From Schoenoplectus triqueter (taxonomy: Eukaryota; Streptophyta; Magnoliopsida; Poales; Cyperaceae), in NCBI GenBank assembly GCA_964058805.1, contig CAXKVV010000658.1, forward strand, positions 1 through 18,470: 18,470 bases of DNA. Direction: 5' to 3'. The notes under the pieces are model-generated. The model made no database searches. It was not told the origin of the DNA and saw only the letters and a program-made list of their open reading frames with translations. Made by a program: the position numbers and the translations under genes. This document shows, piece by piece, positions 1 to 9,100 of this stretch (positions within the stretch are counted from its first letter, which is position 1; each line of letters starts with the position of its first letter).

Positions 1-14
1 TGTCACGTGGTCAG
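1..14 (+). CDS. Possible end of the preceding kinase exon
   Basis: The first 14 bases could be the tail of the upstream exon of the kinase gene. A donor-like CAG/GTTTCA falls after base 14, and a phase-0 join to base 342 would read SRGQ-ATASLS without a stop. Only four codons are visible and the reading depends on an unseen exon. A CACGTG hexamer at 4-9 is inside this stretch and is probably coincidental. Confidence 0.3.
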
Positions 15-341
15 GTTTCATTTTATGACACATGACAAACTTTTTCTGGTTTTTTAACCTTTTAATTTGTCGTCAAGATGTACTACTTTGATGAGAATGG
101 TTCATGAGAAGGATCATTAGTAGATTTCATGTTGATAGCCATAAATTAAATTCCATGTTTCCTGGTATTTGATATTGCATTGCATTGCATCCAGTTATGT
201 CCTTTTATTTCTGCTTTCTGCAATCTTAAAAAATAATTAGTTTGATTTTGTTACATTTTGTGTTGAGAGTAGTTCTTTATTTATATAATTACTTTCATGA
301 ACTCTAATGCAAATGCGTTTTGATGTAATAATTTTTCTCAG
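15..341 (+). other. Intron of the RLCK gene (probable)
   Basis: This AT-rich, T-rich stretch has stops in all plus frames and ends in a pyrimidine-rich acceptor (tttttctcag) at 341. If the donor at base 15 is right, the intron is 327 bases long. A small direct repeat (gcattgcat type, around 176-190) is the only internal structure I see. Confidence 0.6.
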
Positions 342-878
342 GCTACAGCAAGTCTATCAGTTGAGACATTGGAGAAAGGATTGCTAACACCAAAAAGCAA
401 TGTCTGGAGTTATGGAATAGTACTTCTTGAGTTAATTACCGGACGCAGAAATCTTGATCCGCGGTACCCAAAAGAAGAACGTAATCTCATTAAATGGAGC
501 AAACCATATTTAACCGATAACTGCCGCCTCTCCCTCATAATGGATCCCAAAATCAAAGGTCGCTTCCCTCCAAAAGCAGCTCGAACTGTTGCTGACATAA
601 TTCTCAAGTGTCTCCAAAAGGACCCATCTGAGAGACCAACCATGCGGTCCATTGTTAAGTCTCTGCTGCAGGTGCAAGATATGAAATACCCATCTAAGTA
701 TCCTTTGCAGGAGCCAGGAAAAGTTATGATAAAGTCCCCCAGTTTTAATGGTATTGCTGTACCATCTCCATTGCCACCCCCTAGAGCGTGTGCTTCTATG
801 GTTATAACAGAGGATGCTAGGGTTAGTGCTAGTGCTATGAGAAAACCAGCCTCGCCTCCTATTATGCAAGGATTTTGA
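342..878 (+). CDS. Receptor-like cytoplasmic kinase, last coding exon (partial gene)
   Basis: This is the 3' terminal exon of a plant receptor-like cytoplasmic Ser/Thr kinase; earlier exons lie outside the window. The exon opens after a good acceptor (tttttctcag, ending at 341) and reads in frame as ATASLSVETLEKGLLTPK through to TGA at 876-878, giving 178 residues. What is visible is the C-lobe: the stretch following the activation loop, the subdomain IX equivalent SNVWSYGIVLLELITGRRNL, a PKEERNLIKW segment, KAARTVADIILKCLQKDPSE and the subdomain XI signature ERPTM. A roughly 70-residue non-kinase tail rich in Pro and Ser follows. Two invariant positions are unusual: the usual Asp of the DVYSFG motif is Asn, and the APE motif reads SVE. 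From memory, a plant RLCK group related to subfamily VII shares this SNVWS signature, so this is probably an intact lineage feature. The catalytic loop lies outside the window, so activity cannot be judged. Confidence 0.9.
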   Translation, partial: ATASLSVETLEKGLLTPKSNVWSYGIVLLELITGRRNLDPRYPKEERNLIKWSKPYLTDNCRLSLIMDPKIKGRFPPKAARTVADIILKCLQKDPSERPTMRSIVKSLLQVQDMKYPSKYPLQEPGKVMIKSPSFNGIAVPSPLPPPRACASMVITEDARVSASAMRKPASPPIMQGF

Positions 879-2737
879 TTGTCCATAGTTTTTTTTTTCA
901 TTAGAATTTTGGGGGTTCATTTATTTGTTAATTTGTGGTCGTGTTTTTTGTTTGATGTGATATGAGCGGTATGAAATGTTCTTATGAAGATGGGATGACG
1001 TCTTTTTTTTTCTGTTTCCTTTCCTCGGGTGGAAAGTTTAGAATAGGGATTACAAGCTTGTAGATATAACTGCAGAGTGTAGATAAATGGTTTACCAGAA
1101 AAGAAAAAAAAAACAGTTGAATATTATATTCGTATTTTCTCGAATACTACGTGTATGGTACATAAATTCAGCGTACTTTTCACTTTATTTTACGAATGGG
1201 TATAACAAACGAAGTAACAACCTAATATTTGGTAGAGGGAGGGAAGAAGGTAAGAGATGGTTTTTTTTCCTCATATGTCAAAGTGATGTTACACTAAGAA
1301 TGTTTTTTAGGATCAAAATTTCGTCTTGTTTCGGTTTACATGGTTTATCATTTGTGAATATAATATTTGAAACTGAATGATGGACAATTACGGCAACGAC
1401 TAACATTTTGTATTTCAAATGAAATAAGTATAGTCCTAATCATTTTCAAAAAGTAGATTTCAGTTTTTCAATGCATATTTTATATCGAAATCTTATATAA
1501 TAGTAAAATTGTATTATTCTTATTTTTTTTCTTTACTGTTTGGTTTTTACGTTCATTTTAGCAAATAATTTCGTTTTTTATATTATTTTAAGTCAATTTT
1601 TCAGAAAAAGACTGAACATAATAAATTAGTATCTTAAAAGATTGACTTTTATAATACATTAAGCGGCTCAAATCGACCATAATTTCAAGCAAGAACTGTC
1701 CAAACGATTTGCATATAGTAACTTTTCATTCATTTTGCATATTTTTATTTTTATTACAATCTTTTATATAGAAAACAAATCTTAGATTTGAATATTTCGG
1801 ACTGTCTAAAAATATTAATTTTAATAAAGCATAATATCAGGAAAGCTAAAAACAAATCTTAGAAATTCTGCTATGCATCAAAATAATTTTGAACTATTCA
1901 AGCTTGAGCATATGATGATTAAGATGTTTTTTTTTTGGGTAAGATTAAAGAAAGAAGGTTGATGAATGAAAATCACTAACCTTGATAAATAAATTACCAT
2001 CCACAGCATACTACCCATAAATTTGAAGTAATTACAGAGTTGAGCGCAAAGATCACTATTATCGGCTTAAAATAGGTCGGCCATTTAAATTACACAAATC
2101 AAAGTTTGACAATATGTCATTACAACAATCGCCACAACTCAAAAAGATAACTACAGGTTTACACACATGCACTTCTCGACCACCTACTCAATCGGTGCTA
2201 GCCTCACTCTTAGACCGCTCGTTCAAAAAGGTTAAAAATGTAAAATTCAGACCGTTAATTATATTACCGTTTGATGCATACATAAATATTATTAAAATAA
2301 TATAAATTTGTATGTACACATATAGCATAATATATACAAAATACTCCGCTCAATTAGTTTTACTATTTAAGAATTTAAATATAATTATTTGATATTTTAT
2401 TTTATGAATATTGATGTGGTACCAATAAACATAGTGGCATAGTCATTTGATCCTCTAAAAATAATAATATGATCGAGCTACTCAGACATTTCTACAGAGG
2501 AACGAGGCATAGAAAATCTTGCTATTTTAAAGATCTTATTTCCACCGATAGCAAATTTAACACATATCCTTTAAAATAAAGAAAACATTAAGCTGTCCAT
2601 AAACAAGAAAAGAAAAGAAAATCTTGTACTGATAAAGAAACAAATGAAGAACGCACTTAAGATGCAATTTTCAAAAAATAACATTTTTGTAGTTGTTTAT
2701 AGTTAATTGTCCTTTTGCATCCAAATTTCTGAAAAAT
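879..2737. other. 3' UTR of RLCK and AT-rich intergenic DNA
   Basis: The first 150-200 bases after the kinase stop are presumably its 3' UTR; there is no clean AATAAA. The rest is AT-rich with poly-T and poly-A runs. Frames open here (for example 1087-1380 and 2114-2305) have biased composition, no family motif and no splice or promoter context, so I do not call them genes. A less AT-rich patch at about 2035-2260 has no coding signature I recognise and may be an old repeat remnant. Confidence 0.6.
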
Positions 2738-3097
2738 TTACCATCTCATGCTCCGATTAAATTCTCCTTGCCTCTTTCTCACAGGCTTCATTCCCTTTCT
2801 CTGAGACCTCCATACATTAAAAACCAACTGGAATTTATACCACCATTTTAGGACCAAATGCAGCCTCCTTGCTTTGACTGCTTTCTTCCTCGGGTCGATT
2901 TCGATAAACCGTTGGTTCTGTACAGTTGTAAACTGAGGCAGAACAAACCGAGCCGGGCTCGGTGCTGAGAGGCTCCTCCTTAGAATGGCACGGTTGAGGT
3001 GAACCTCAACACTGAACCGCTCAAACTCATCAAATAGCGTTATCTCACGCTCTCCAAAACATACGTCCAGACTTGGTCTCGCTCCATTGCATTCCAT
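2738..3097 (-). CDS. Small basic protein of unknown function (candidate gene)
   Basis: I do not recognise this protein. The frame runs from ATG (3097 down to 3095) to TAA (2740-2738) and encodes 119 residues with no intron. One further codon upstream, TTG, is open but not a likely start. The patch is clearly richer in GC than its surroundings, and its composition looks protein-like. The N-terminal third is mixed and mildly acidic (around EREITLFDEFERFSVEVHL, residues 16-34). The middle is Ser/Pro-rich (RRSLSAPSPARF, 40-51). The C-terminal half is strongly basic, with RKKAVKARR at 70-78, an aromatic stretch LKWWYKFQLVFNVW at 83-96 and RKGMKPVRKRQ at 100-110, which could act in nuclear targeting or nucleic-acid binding. 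There is no signal peptide and no clear membrane helix. TATA-like bases at 3108-3117 lie only about 10 bases from the ATG, too close to serve as its core promoter, so transcription would have to start further upstream. It could also be one exon of a larger gene or a gene fragment. Confidence 0.45.
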   Translation of the reverse strand: MECNGARPSLDVCFGEREITLFDEFERFSVEVHLNRAILRRSLSAPSPARFVLPQFTTVQNQRFIEIDPRKKAVKARRLHLVLKWWYKFQLVFNVWRSQRKGMKPVRKRQGEFNRSMRW

Positions 3098-3100
3098 CAA

Positions 3101-4153
3101 TGAAACAGTATATATATCTTTCAGAACTTTTTTGTTCTTCTGACTACAAGAGGGATGGATGAATGATGCTTTTATTTCTATTCATGGAATGGGATCAGTT
3201 GTGGATTGATGCATCTGCTACTTAATGGAGGTGAGTTGAATGGGTTTGATTGACTTGTGTGGAAGGCTAAGCATCAAATTGTTCTTTGATGGTCACTGCT
3301 GCTAAGAATTAATTATGCCAAAGGAATTTAGGGACCACTAATAAAAAATGTGTTGGTCCGTTGCTGTGTTAAGAAGCTATTTACATGCCCACATGTGGAT
3401 AGGATTAGGGTTTCAATGGTTGCTACATTTCATTTCAATTAGAAAAATGTGCAGTAATTAATATATAATTGATGAATGTGGATTTAAAATGGAAGTCCTA
3501 ACAACAATGAAAGAGCAATAAAAAATGGTATTTTATAATATTAAGATAAAAATTTAATACAAACAATCCTGATAAAAGTCTCTTCTATAGAACTGTATCG
3601 AATGAATAGAAGTATTCATTCCTCAATTGTTGTATGGTGATTGGTGAATAATGGGTACATTTCGTCAGCTCACTCAGCTTTGTTCTTTATCATAAATAGA
3701 TCGTTCAAATTTGTTTGGTTTCTTCATAGTCACCAACTTTTTATTTGTTCCAATTAAATTATTCTGATAAATTTTCAATCAAAATACTAGCTAAATATGA
3801 CAATATTGTCAATTTATATATTATTTAAGTAAGGACTGGATAAATTTATAAATTAATTGAGTATTTGATATGTTGAGAACTTAATTTTTCAATATCTTCA
3901 ACCTCTTAAAGACTAATTATTAATTAGTAATATCAAAGTTCTTCAATAGACATCAAATAATCGTAATAATTTGGCAGAACAATAACGTGCATAGAGAAAA
4001 TTGAAGTTTGTAGCATGAAAAATATTTAAAATTATAACAAGCGGTACTTTAATGAACAATGATGTCAATTTAATTAATATTTTTGGGTGGAAATTTAATA
4101 TAATGACTCAATGGGGATAAATGAAAAGTTTAGTGATGATGAAGTAACAAATC
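3101..4153. other. AT-rich intergenic DNA
   Basis: No gene is visible. The part just after 3101 would be the 5' flank of the minus-strand small gene. A perfect 14-bp palindrome, TGACAATATTGTCA, lies at 3798-3811, and a near-palindrome of TAATTA type lies at about 3914-3928; both could arise by chance in such AT-rich sequence. Confidence 0.5.
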
Positions 4154-4530
4154 AATTCTTAATTAATAAAGAGAGTTAAAATTTTAAGTTTTTCAAGTAT
4201 GTCACGTCATCATAAATTTTATTTAAATTTTTTATCTTTTTGAATCTAAGGATTCATATAAAATAATTTTTCTCTTCTCATTTAAAATAATGCGTGTAAT
4301 ATACTCAAAATGAAATTTAACTCTTAAAATGATTCAATTTTTTATATAATTATTTATAGATTTATTTATAAATTATTATGCATTTAATTCTATTATTTAT
4401 TACTATAATGATTATTATAATAATTATCATTATTGCTTAGCATTTAAAAATATTTTATCTAATTATTTTAATGTGAAAATTTATTAAATATATTTAAAAT
4501 TATATATTATTAATTATTTATTTGAGTACT
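4154..4530 (-). repeat. AT-rich dispersed repeat, copy 1 (inverted relative to copy 2)
   Basis: The reverse complement of this stretch aligns along its length with 15497-15842. Shared blocks include agtactcaaataaataatt at one end, catttt-rich core sequence around ttaagagttaaatttcattt, and ttaagaatt at the other end. By eye the core is roughly 80% identical, with small indels; a block of about 20 bases after the first end is present here and absent from copy 2. Similarity stops abruptly at both edges, as expected for a mobile element or a duplicated segment. I see no target-site duplication, clear terminal inverted repeats or coding capacity, so the class is unknown; a non-autonomous DNA element is my guess. 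Confidence 0.7.
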
Positions 4531-4726
4531 GTATTGTTGTCAAGGTAATCTAAATTACAGCTCTAATTTATAACAAAGATCAGAGTTTAATCTCGAACGA
4601 AATTTGCCCGTGAAGAATTGTCAAAATTCAGAAAGTATGGAGAAAACGGATTAAAATACGAGCTTTAAAGCTTGGCAATGAACTTACAATTCATAAATAA
4701 ATTCAAATTAATGGTGCAATTCATGC

Positions 4727-4769
4727 AGGGCCAATTTGGGCCAGACAGGCTAGTTTTGCAATATAAACC
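4727..4769 (+). promoter_or_regulatory. Probable core promoter of the DUF7356-like gene
   Basis: A TATA-like element (gcaatataaacc, 4758-4769) lies about 300 bases before the start codon. Just upstream are CCAAT (4731-4735) and TGGGCC (about 4737-4742), the latter matching the plant site II motif bound by TCP factors and common in housekeeping promoters. The following leader contains CT-rich segments typical of plant 5' UTRs. The transcription start is inferred, not seen. Confidence 0.4.
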
Positions 4770-5008
4770 ACGGGCGTTCTTAATTTCAACTCTGGGAAAA
4801 TGTGACAATTGCATCTTGGATTGGATCCGATATTCCTCTCCGCGTTTTCCACTACGGCGACCTTCTCCAATCTCACTCTTCTTTCTCAAATCCGAAAACA
4901 GTATATCGGTTTAATTTAGGCAATTGAAATCTGAAAGTACTGAATAATTTTGCTTCCTTCTGTTAAAACTTTGTTAGAAGCAAAATATTTCTCTCGGTTC
5001 CTCTTCCA

Positions 5009-5035
5009 ATGATCAGATCTAATTCCTACAATTGA
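5009..5035 (+). promoter_or_regulatory. Short uORF in the leader of the DUF7356-like gene
   Basis: ATG at 5009 opens an eight-codon frame (MIRSNSYN) ending in TGA at 5033-5035, 28 bases before the main ATG. If the TATA-like element at about 4760 is used, this uORF is in the mRNA. A minimal start-stop element, ATG-TGA, also occurs at 4800-4805. Either could dampen translation, but conservation is unknown. Confidence 0.35.
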
Positions 5036-5063
5036 TTCTATCCGAGCTCTTGGTTGCGGGGCA

Positions 5064-8000
5064 ATGGATAAAGCTCTCGTCTCGATGCTGCTGTTACTAC
5101 TGTCCATCTCTCAAGTATCTACTGCTTCTTCTAGGGTTCTCTCAGAAGATGAAGTACCCGGAAAGGTATAGAAATTGGCCTTTTTTCTTATGTCTTACAT
5201 TTTCTGGTGAAAAGTAGTTGAATTCTAGGATTTAACTAGCTATTAATATTTTAATTCCAAATTAGGATTTCCAAACCAAAATTATAGTTACTAATTCTAG
5301 TTTTGACATATTAAGCTTTTTAATATGCCTATGGGATTGAAGAATTTATTTTGATTAAAATGATATAGAAACTGTAAGAAACCACAACACAACAAAAAAT
5401 CAATTCGAACAAAAATTCTTGCTTAAATATAGTCAAATTCATTGCAGTGGTCATGAACTAATTAGCTAATATATTACCTGCAAAATTAAAAATGATAACT
5501 CATTGTAGTGTAGAAGGAAAGCTTCATACAGTGGTGCTGCACAATTGTTGGAAAATAGAATATATATGCTTATGCTCACTTTTCATAGTCCCTTCTTTCA
5601 GGTCAATTTGCCTGCAGAAACTTCCCCTTCAAAGGATAAAGTAGATAATCTGTCTTTAGCTTCTAGTACTAATAATTCCAGTAACCAGTCTGAACTAGCA
5701 CCACCTGATTCAATTGGACTGAAGAAGAATGAAACACGTGAGCCAACACCTCCAGCACGAACTGAGAAAACCCCAAACACTAAACAAGAAAATCTTACGG
5801 CACTGGCACCCCCTGTAGGCCAAGACACTAAGAAATCAACAAATTCTAGTGAAAATGGAGGAGCTATAACTGATATGACTGGTACCAAAACAGATACAGG
5901 CACAAAAAAGGATGAGAATGTTGGTAATGTCAAGGGGCTCTGTGATGTGGCATCTGAAAAATGTTTTAATGGTGATAATTGGATTGCATGTCTCCAGTAT
6001 CCTGCTAATGGTAACTGACCTTCTTTTGCACCATTATTTTTTTTTCTTCCTTAGCAAATTTAGTTCATAGTAAAAAACTTTTTCTTATGAACTCGTAGCT
6101 GGTATGTCCTATTTTGTAGCAAACTGTGCATACCTAACCAAATTTGACTGCCAGATTGAGAGCTATATTTAAGCCTATCCCAATTTATTTGGGATTAAAA
6201 GCTTTGTTGTTGTTGTATTGAGAGCTATATTTATTTTTCTGACGCCGCCTCATTTCAATGTGTTTCTTAAAATACCATACTGATGATTTCAGCTTTCATA
6301 AACTTGTAAGGGTGTAAATTATGACTGCTTTCACCCAATTGAAGTTTCTTCAACTTTTGTATTGCTAACTTACAAGAAGACCAAGCTAAGAACCAATGAA
6401 AAAAAATAGTACTGCATAATGCAAAAGCAAGGGTCAGATGCTAGCGTACTTTCTTAAAAGCAAAATATGGATTCCACTCTAGAATCAGGACACCTTTCTT
6501 TCTTTGTCCCAAGACATGACTTCTTGTGTTTGCTGATAACTATTATTCGAAGTTTTTTTTTTAACTGGAAACTGCATATAATCAATTAAAGTACATGACT
6601 ATGCTTCAAAGTCATTTAGTTTGGAGTCCTTTTTTCTTTCTTTTCTTTTTTGTATAGAAAAGTTCCATTTTTTTTTAGAAAAAATAGAGCTTTCTTTTTT
6701 TATGATGATGTGTGAAGTTGTTAATTGCATTGGTACTTATAACAAGAAAGAATTATAAGAACATTGTATATTCAAGACGTATTATGTTTTAGGGTGATTA
6801 TGGATGAGTTTACCCATGAAGGAATACACAGTTGCTTTTGCTGCTCTCTTTTAATCTAACCTCTTTTGGAGTGTTGGTAACCAAAACCTTCCATGATCAT
6901 GAATTCCTTGTTGGTCAGATGTAGCAAGTTTCTATTTGGTCAGTCTACATCTTCTTTTCTACAATATAATCTTCCACTTTGCAAGTTGCTACATGTGCTC
7001 TTACAGATTAAGCAACTTTCTATGTGAGCTTCAATGAAAATTCTAAATGAAATTGAATTATATTTTTATCATATGCTTTGACAAATAAACTAAGTACATG
7101 GTAACCCCCCCCCCCAAAAAAAAAAAAAAAAAAAAAAAAACCCACCACAATTCTCCATGATTCTTTTTACTTTTTATCACTTCATATTAAGCAATACATT
7201 TGTGTATAATTGATAAAATTATTCTATTGATAATTAAATGTCATGCATACAGAAAATTATGCTGGAGATGCTGAATATGAATGCATGAATCATGCAGGGA
7301 AAGACAATGCTGCAACTTTGAAAAAACAATAAATAAAGAATTTACATTTATGCATTTCAAGATGACGCTTATCCACAATACAGTAACCCTGATAAATGAA
7401 TCTAGTGCAATTAGGGAATGAACTCCTGTGAAATTATACCACTCCTGTTTCATTTCATGCGTTGTGTACTTTGTTTATGTCATATTAGATTATATTATCA
7501 ATTAGCCTTTGTGATGAAATATTTATTGTTCTCTTTAATTTGAATACCAGATTCAAAAGAAGTATTCCTTGTAGTAGAGAACAAAGGTGAAAAAACTATT
7601 TCTTTGGATGTGAAATCCACACCATCCCTTGTGCTTGGATCCAAGAAGCTAGATCTCGCCAAACACAATAATGGCAAGGTTTGATTCTTTCTCTTGTGTC
7701 CTGCTTCGATTGGTATTCTTTGGTATTGTCTGTGAGGGAATCAGCACTTTTTTTATGGTCATGTTTTATATTGTTAGTTATTAGTTAATTTCTTGGGAAG
7801 TTTTGGTATTTAGTTATTGTGTGTGTTGAAGGGTTGGAGCTTCCGTTTGAAGGATGCAAAGTAAATTGCATAATGTCTTAGCTTTTAGTAGTTTTGTATA
7901 CAGGTACAATTGTAGGTGGTAAGGAAACTTAACTGCCGCATCAATGTAAAATGTTGTATGTTTGTTTCATAAAAGAAAAGATTTTGCTTTATGTATCTGT

Positions 8001-8799
8001 TGGAAGGAGAACCAACTTCAGCTCTGGGTTTGTTTGTTAGTTTAGTGTGCTTTTGTATAAGTGGGTATAACAGCAATACAATCATCCTCTTTTACACATA
8101 CATGAAACAGTAACTAAATCATGCACTTTGAGGCTAACTAGATTAGGATATTTGCATGTTGTTCATCTCCCATTGCAGATGATGTCCCTTTTTTTTCTAG
8201 GTATAACAGTAAAATAGCATAGTCTTTTTGTCTCAAAAGAAACCTAATGTTCAAAGAGTTCAACTTATTTGTTCTCATTTCTGATTTTTCGTGTTAATCA
8301 GGTGAAGATCCTAATAAGTGACTCCAGCCATGCAGCTAATATCACTGTAAATGGTGGTAAAGATGATTGCATCTTGCACATAAAACCAGCTACTGCAAAT
8401 TTTGACTGGCAGAAACCCTTTCAGCAATTTGCCAGCTATGCAACTCGGTTTACACCTATTTACGGTGCATATCTGTTACTTTTCACCGGTGTAATTTCTC
8501 TCATTATATGGGCTTGCTGCAAGTTTGTAAGGGGGAGGAGGCGATCTGACAGTGGTCCCACTTACCAGCAACTAGAGATGGGTGGAGTCCGTGATTACCA
8601 GTCCGACTTGGCAAATGTTGATGTGGTGAACACAGATGATGGGTGGGAGAATGGATGGGATGATAATTGGGATGATGAAGAGGCAGTTATGGGTAGACCA
8701 GTTGCCACAAATGGTGTTTCAGCAAATGGGCTTTCTTCTAGTAGGTCTAACGACAACATTAATAGTAAAGACGGATGGGATGTTGATTGGGATGATTAA
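5064..8799 (+). CDS. DUF7356-like type I membrane protein, complete four-exon gene
   Basis: Exons are 5064-5165, 5602-6010, 7551-7678 and 8302-8799; all junctions are GT-AG, the phases agree, and the product is 378 residues. Residues 1-22 form a signal peptide (MDKALVSMLLLLLSISQVST). Residues 35-140 are Ser/Thr/Lys/Pro-rich, with several NxS/T sites, and look disordered. A compact extracytoplasmic domain follows (about 146-245), with cysteines at 148, 155, 164 and 236 and a segment reading EVFLVVENKGEKTISLDVKS, probably a small beta-sandwich. One membrane helix spans about 266-286 and is followed by RGRRR, giving a cytoplasmic C-tail. The tail has five tryptophans at 328, 332, 336, 372 and 376, set among Asp/Glu, and ends in WDD. 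From memory this matches the plant DUF7356 family, whose biochemical role is undefined. The start is the first ATG before the signal peptide in a frame that splices cleanly. I am confident of the structure, less so of the family name, and do not know the function. Confidence 0.88.
5166..5601 (+). other. Intron 1 of the DUF7356-like gene
   Basis: The donor is AAG/GTATAG and the acceptor ccttctttcag. It is a phase-0 intron of 436 bases that separates the signal-peptide exon from the disordered region. It is AT-rich and I see nothing else in it. Confidence 0.85.
6155..6232 (+). mobile_element. 5'-truncated Au-SINE/LINE-type 3' tail with 16-bp target-site duplication
   Basis: A 46-bp insert (6171-6216) is flanked by perfect 16-bp direct repeats, attgagagctatattt, at 6155-6170 and 6217-6232. 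The insert begins aagcctatcccaattt, contains a 7-bp hairpin (atcccaa / ttgggat with a 5-base loop) and ends gctttgttgttgttgt. This matches my memory of the 3' end of plant Au-type SINEs, a tail shared with the partner LINE that supplies reverse transcriptase. No tRNA-like A or B box fits in 46 bp, so it is a severely 5'-truncated copy of the SINE or of the LINE. The flanking repeat and the tail are seen directly; the family name is from recall. Confidence 0.8.
7105..7140. repeat. C11-A25 homopolymer junction
   Basis: Eleven C residues run directly into twenty-five A residues inside intron 2. The length may be polymorphic or a sequencing or assembly artefact. I see no adjacent retroelement body or duplicated flank that would make it a poly-A tail. 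Confidence 0.9.
7679..8301 (+). other. Intron 3 of the DUF7356-like gene
   Basis: The donor is AAG/GTTTGA and the acceptor gtgttaatcag; it is a phase-0 intron of 623 bases and T-rich. The minus-strand frame at 7885-8085 within it has no coding features. I see nothing else here. Confidence 0.85.
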
Positions 8800-9100
8800 C
8801 AATTTTGATGGTGTATACATGTAAGATTGCTGTGAAGTGTTGTATATTGGATGGTTCTGCTCCTCTTCACATTCTGTATAGGTGGGAATGAAGGGATCCT
8901 TGTTATATCTGGGCCAATGATTGCCCAGAGTGCTCACATTGCATCTTTATCATTGACTGTTTTGTTTGTGAGCGGCCTTGGAGGATATGCAATTTGGGCC
9001 CTCTAATTTTTATCAAATGGACCCAATAAAGCAACGGTTTCCTCAGTTCTGATGTGAAACTGGAGAGGATCCTGGCCTGAATAATGACAGCATTGTTGTA
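8800..9100 (+). terminator. 3' UTR and probable poly(A) signal of the DUF7356-like gene
   Basis: Sequence after the TAA is less AT-rich than the distal spacer, as expected for a UTR. A canonical AATAAA lies at 9025-9030, followed by T/G-rich sequence. The cleavage site is probably at about 9045-9100, but later sites up to about 9170 are possible. Confidence 0.5.

Larger units (their letters stand above)
6011..7550 (+). other. Intron 2 of the DUF7356-like gene (1,540 bases)
   Basis: The donor is AATG/GTAACT and the acceptor tgaataccag; it is a phase-1 intron, so the split codon encodes Asp171. It contains a small retroposed insertion with target-site duplication (6155-6232), a C11-A25 homopolymer junction (7105-7140), and a weakly plausible alternative 3' terminal exon (7253 to about 7335). 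The rest is T-rich intron sequence. Confidence 0.85.

Noticed and set aside
410..920. Minus-strand open frames over the kinase exon
   Set aside because: They are shadows of the plus-strand kinase exon, which has clear family motifs and a good acceptor site.
1087..1380. 97-codon plus-strand frame after the RLCK gene
   Set aside because: Lys/Phe-rich product of AT-rich DNA, with no motif, no GC rise and no promoter or splice context.
4665..4914. Opposed frames of 74 and 80 codons upstream of the DUF7356-like gene
   Set aside because: They overlap the inferred promoter and CT-rich leader, and their sequence is not protein-like.
8636..8824. Met/Gly-rich plus-strand frame and minus-strand frame at the end of exon 4
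   Set aside because: Out-of-frame readings of the repetitive GGATGG/GATGAT bases that encode the Trp-Asp tail.
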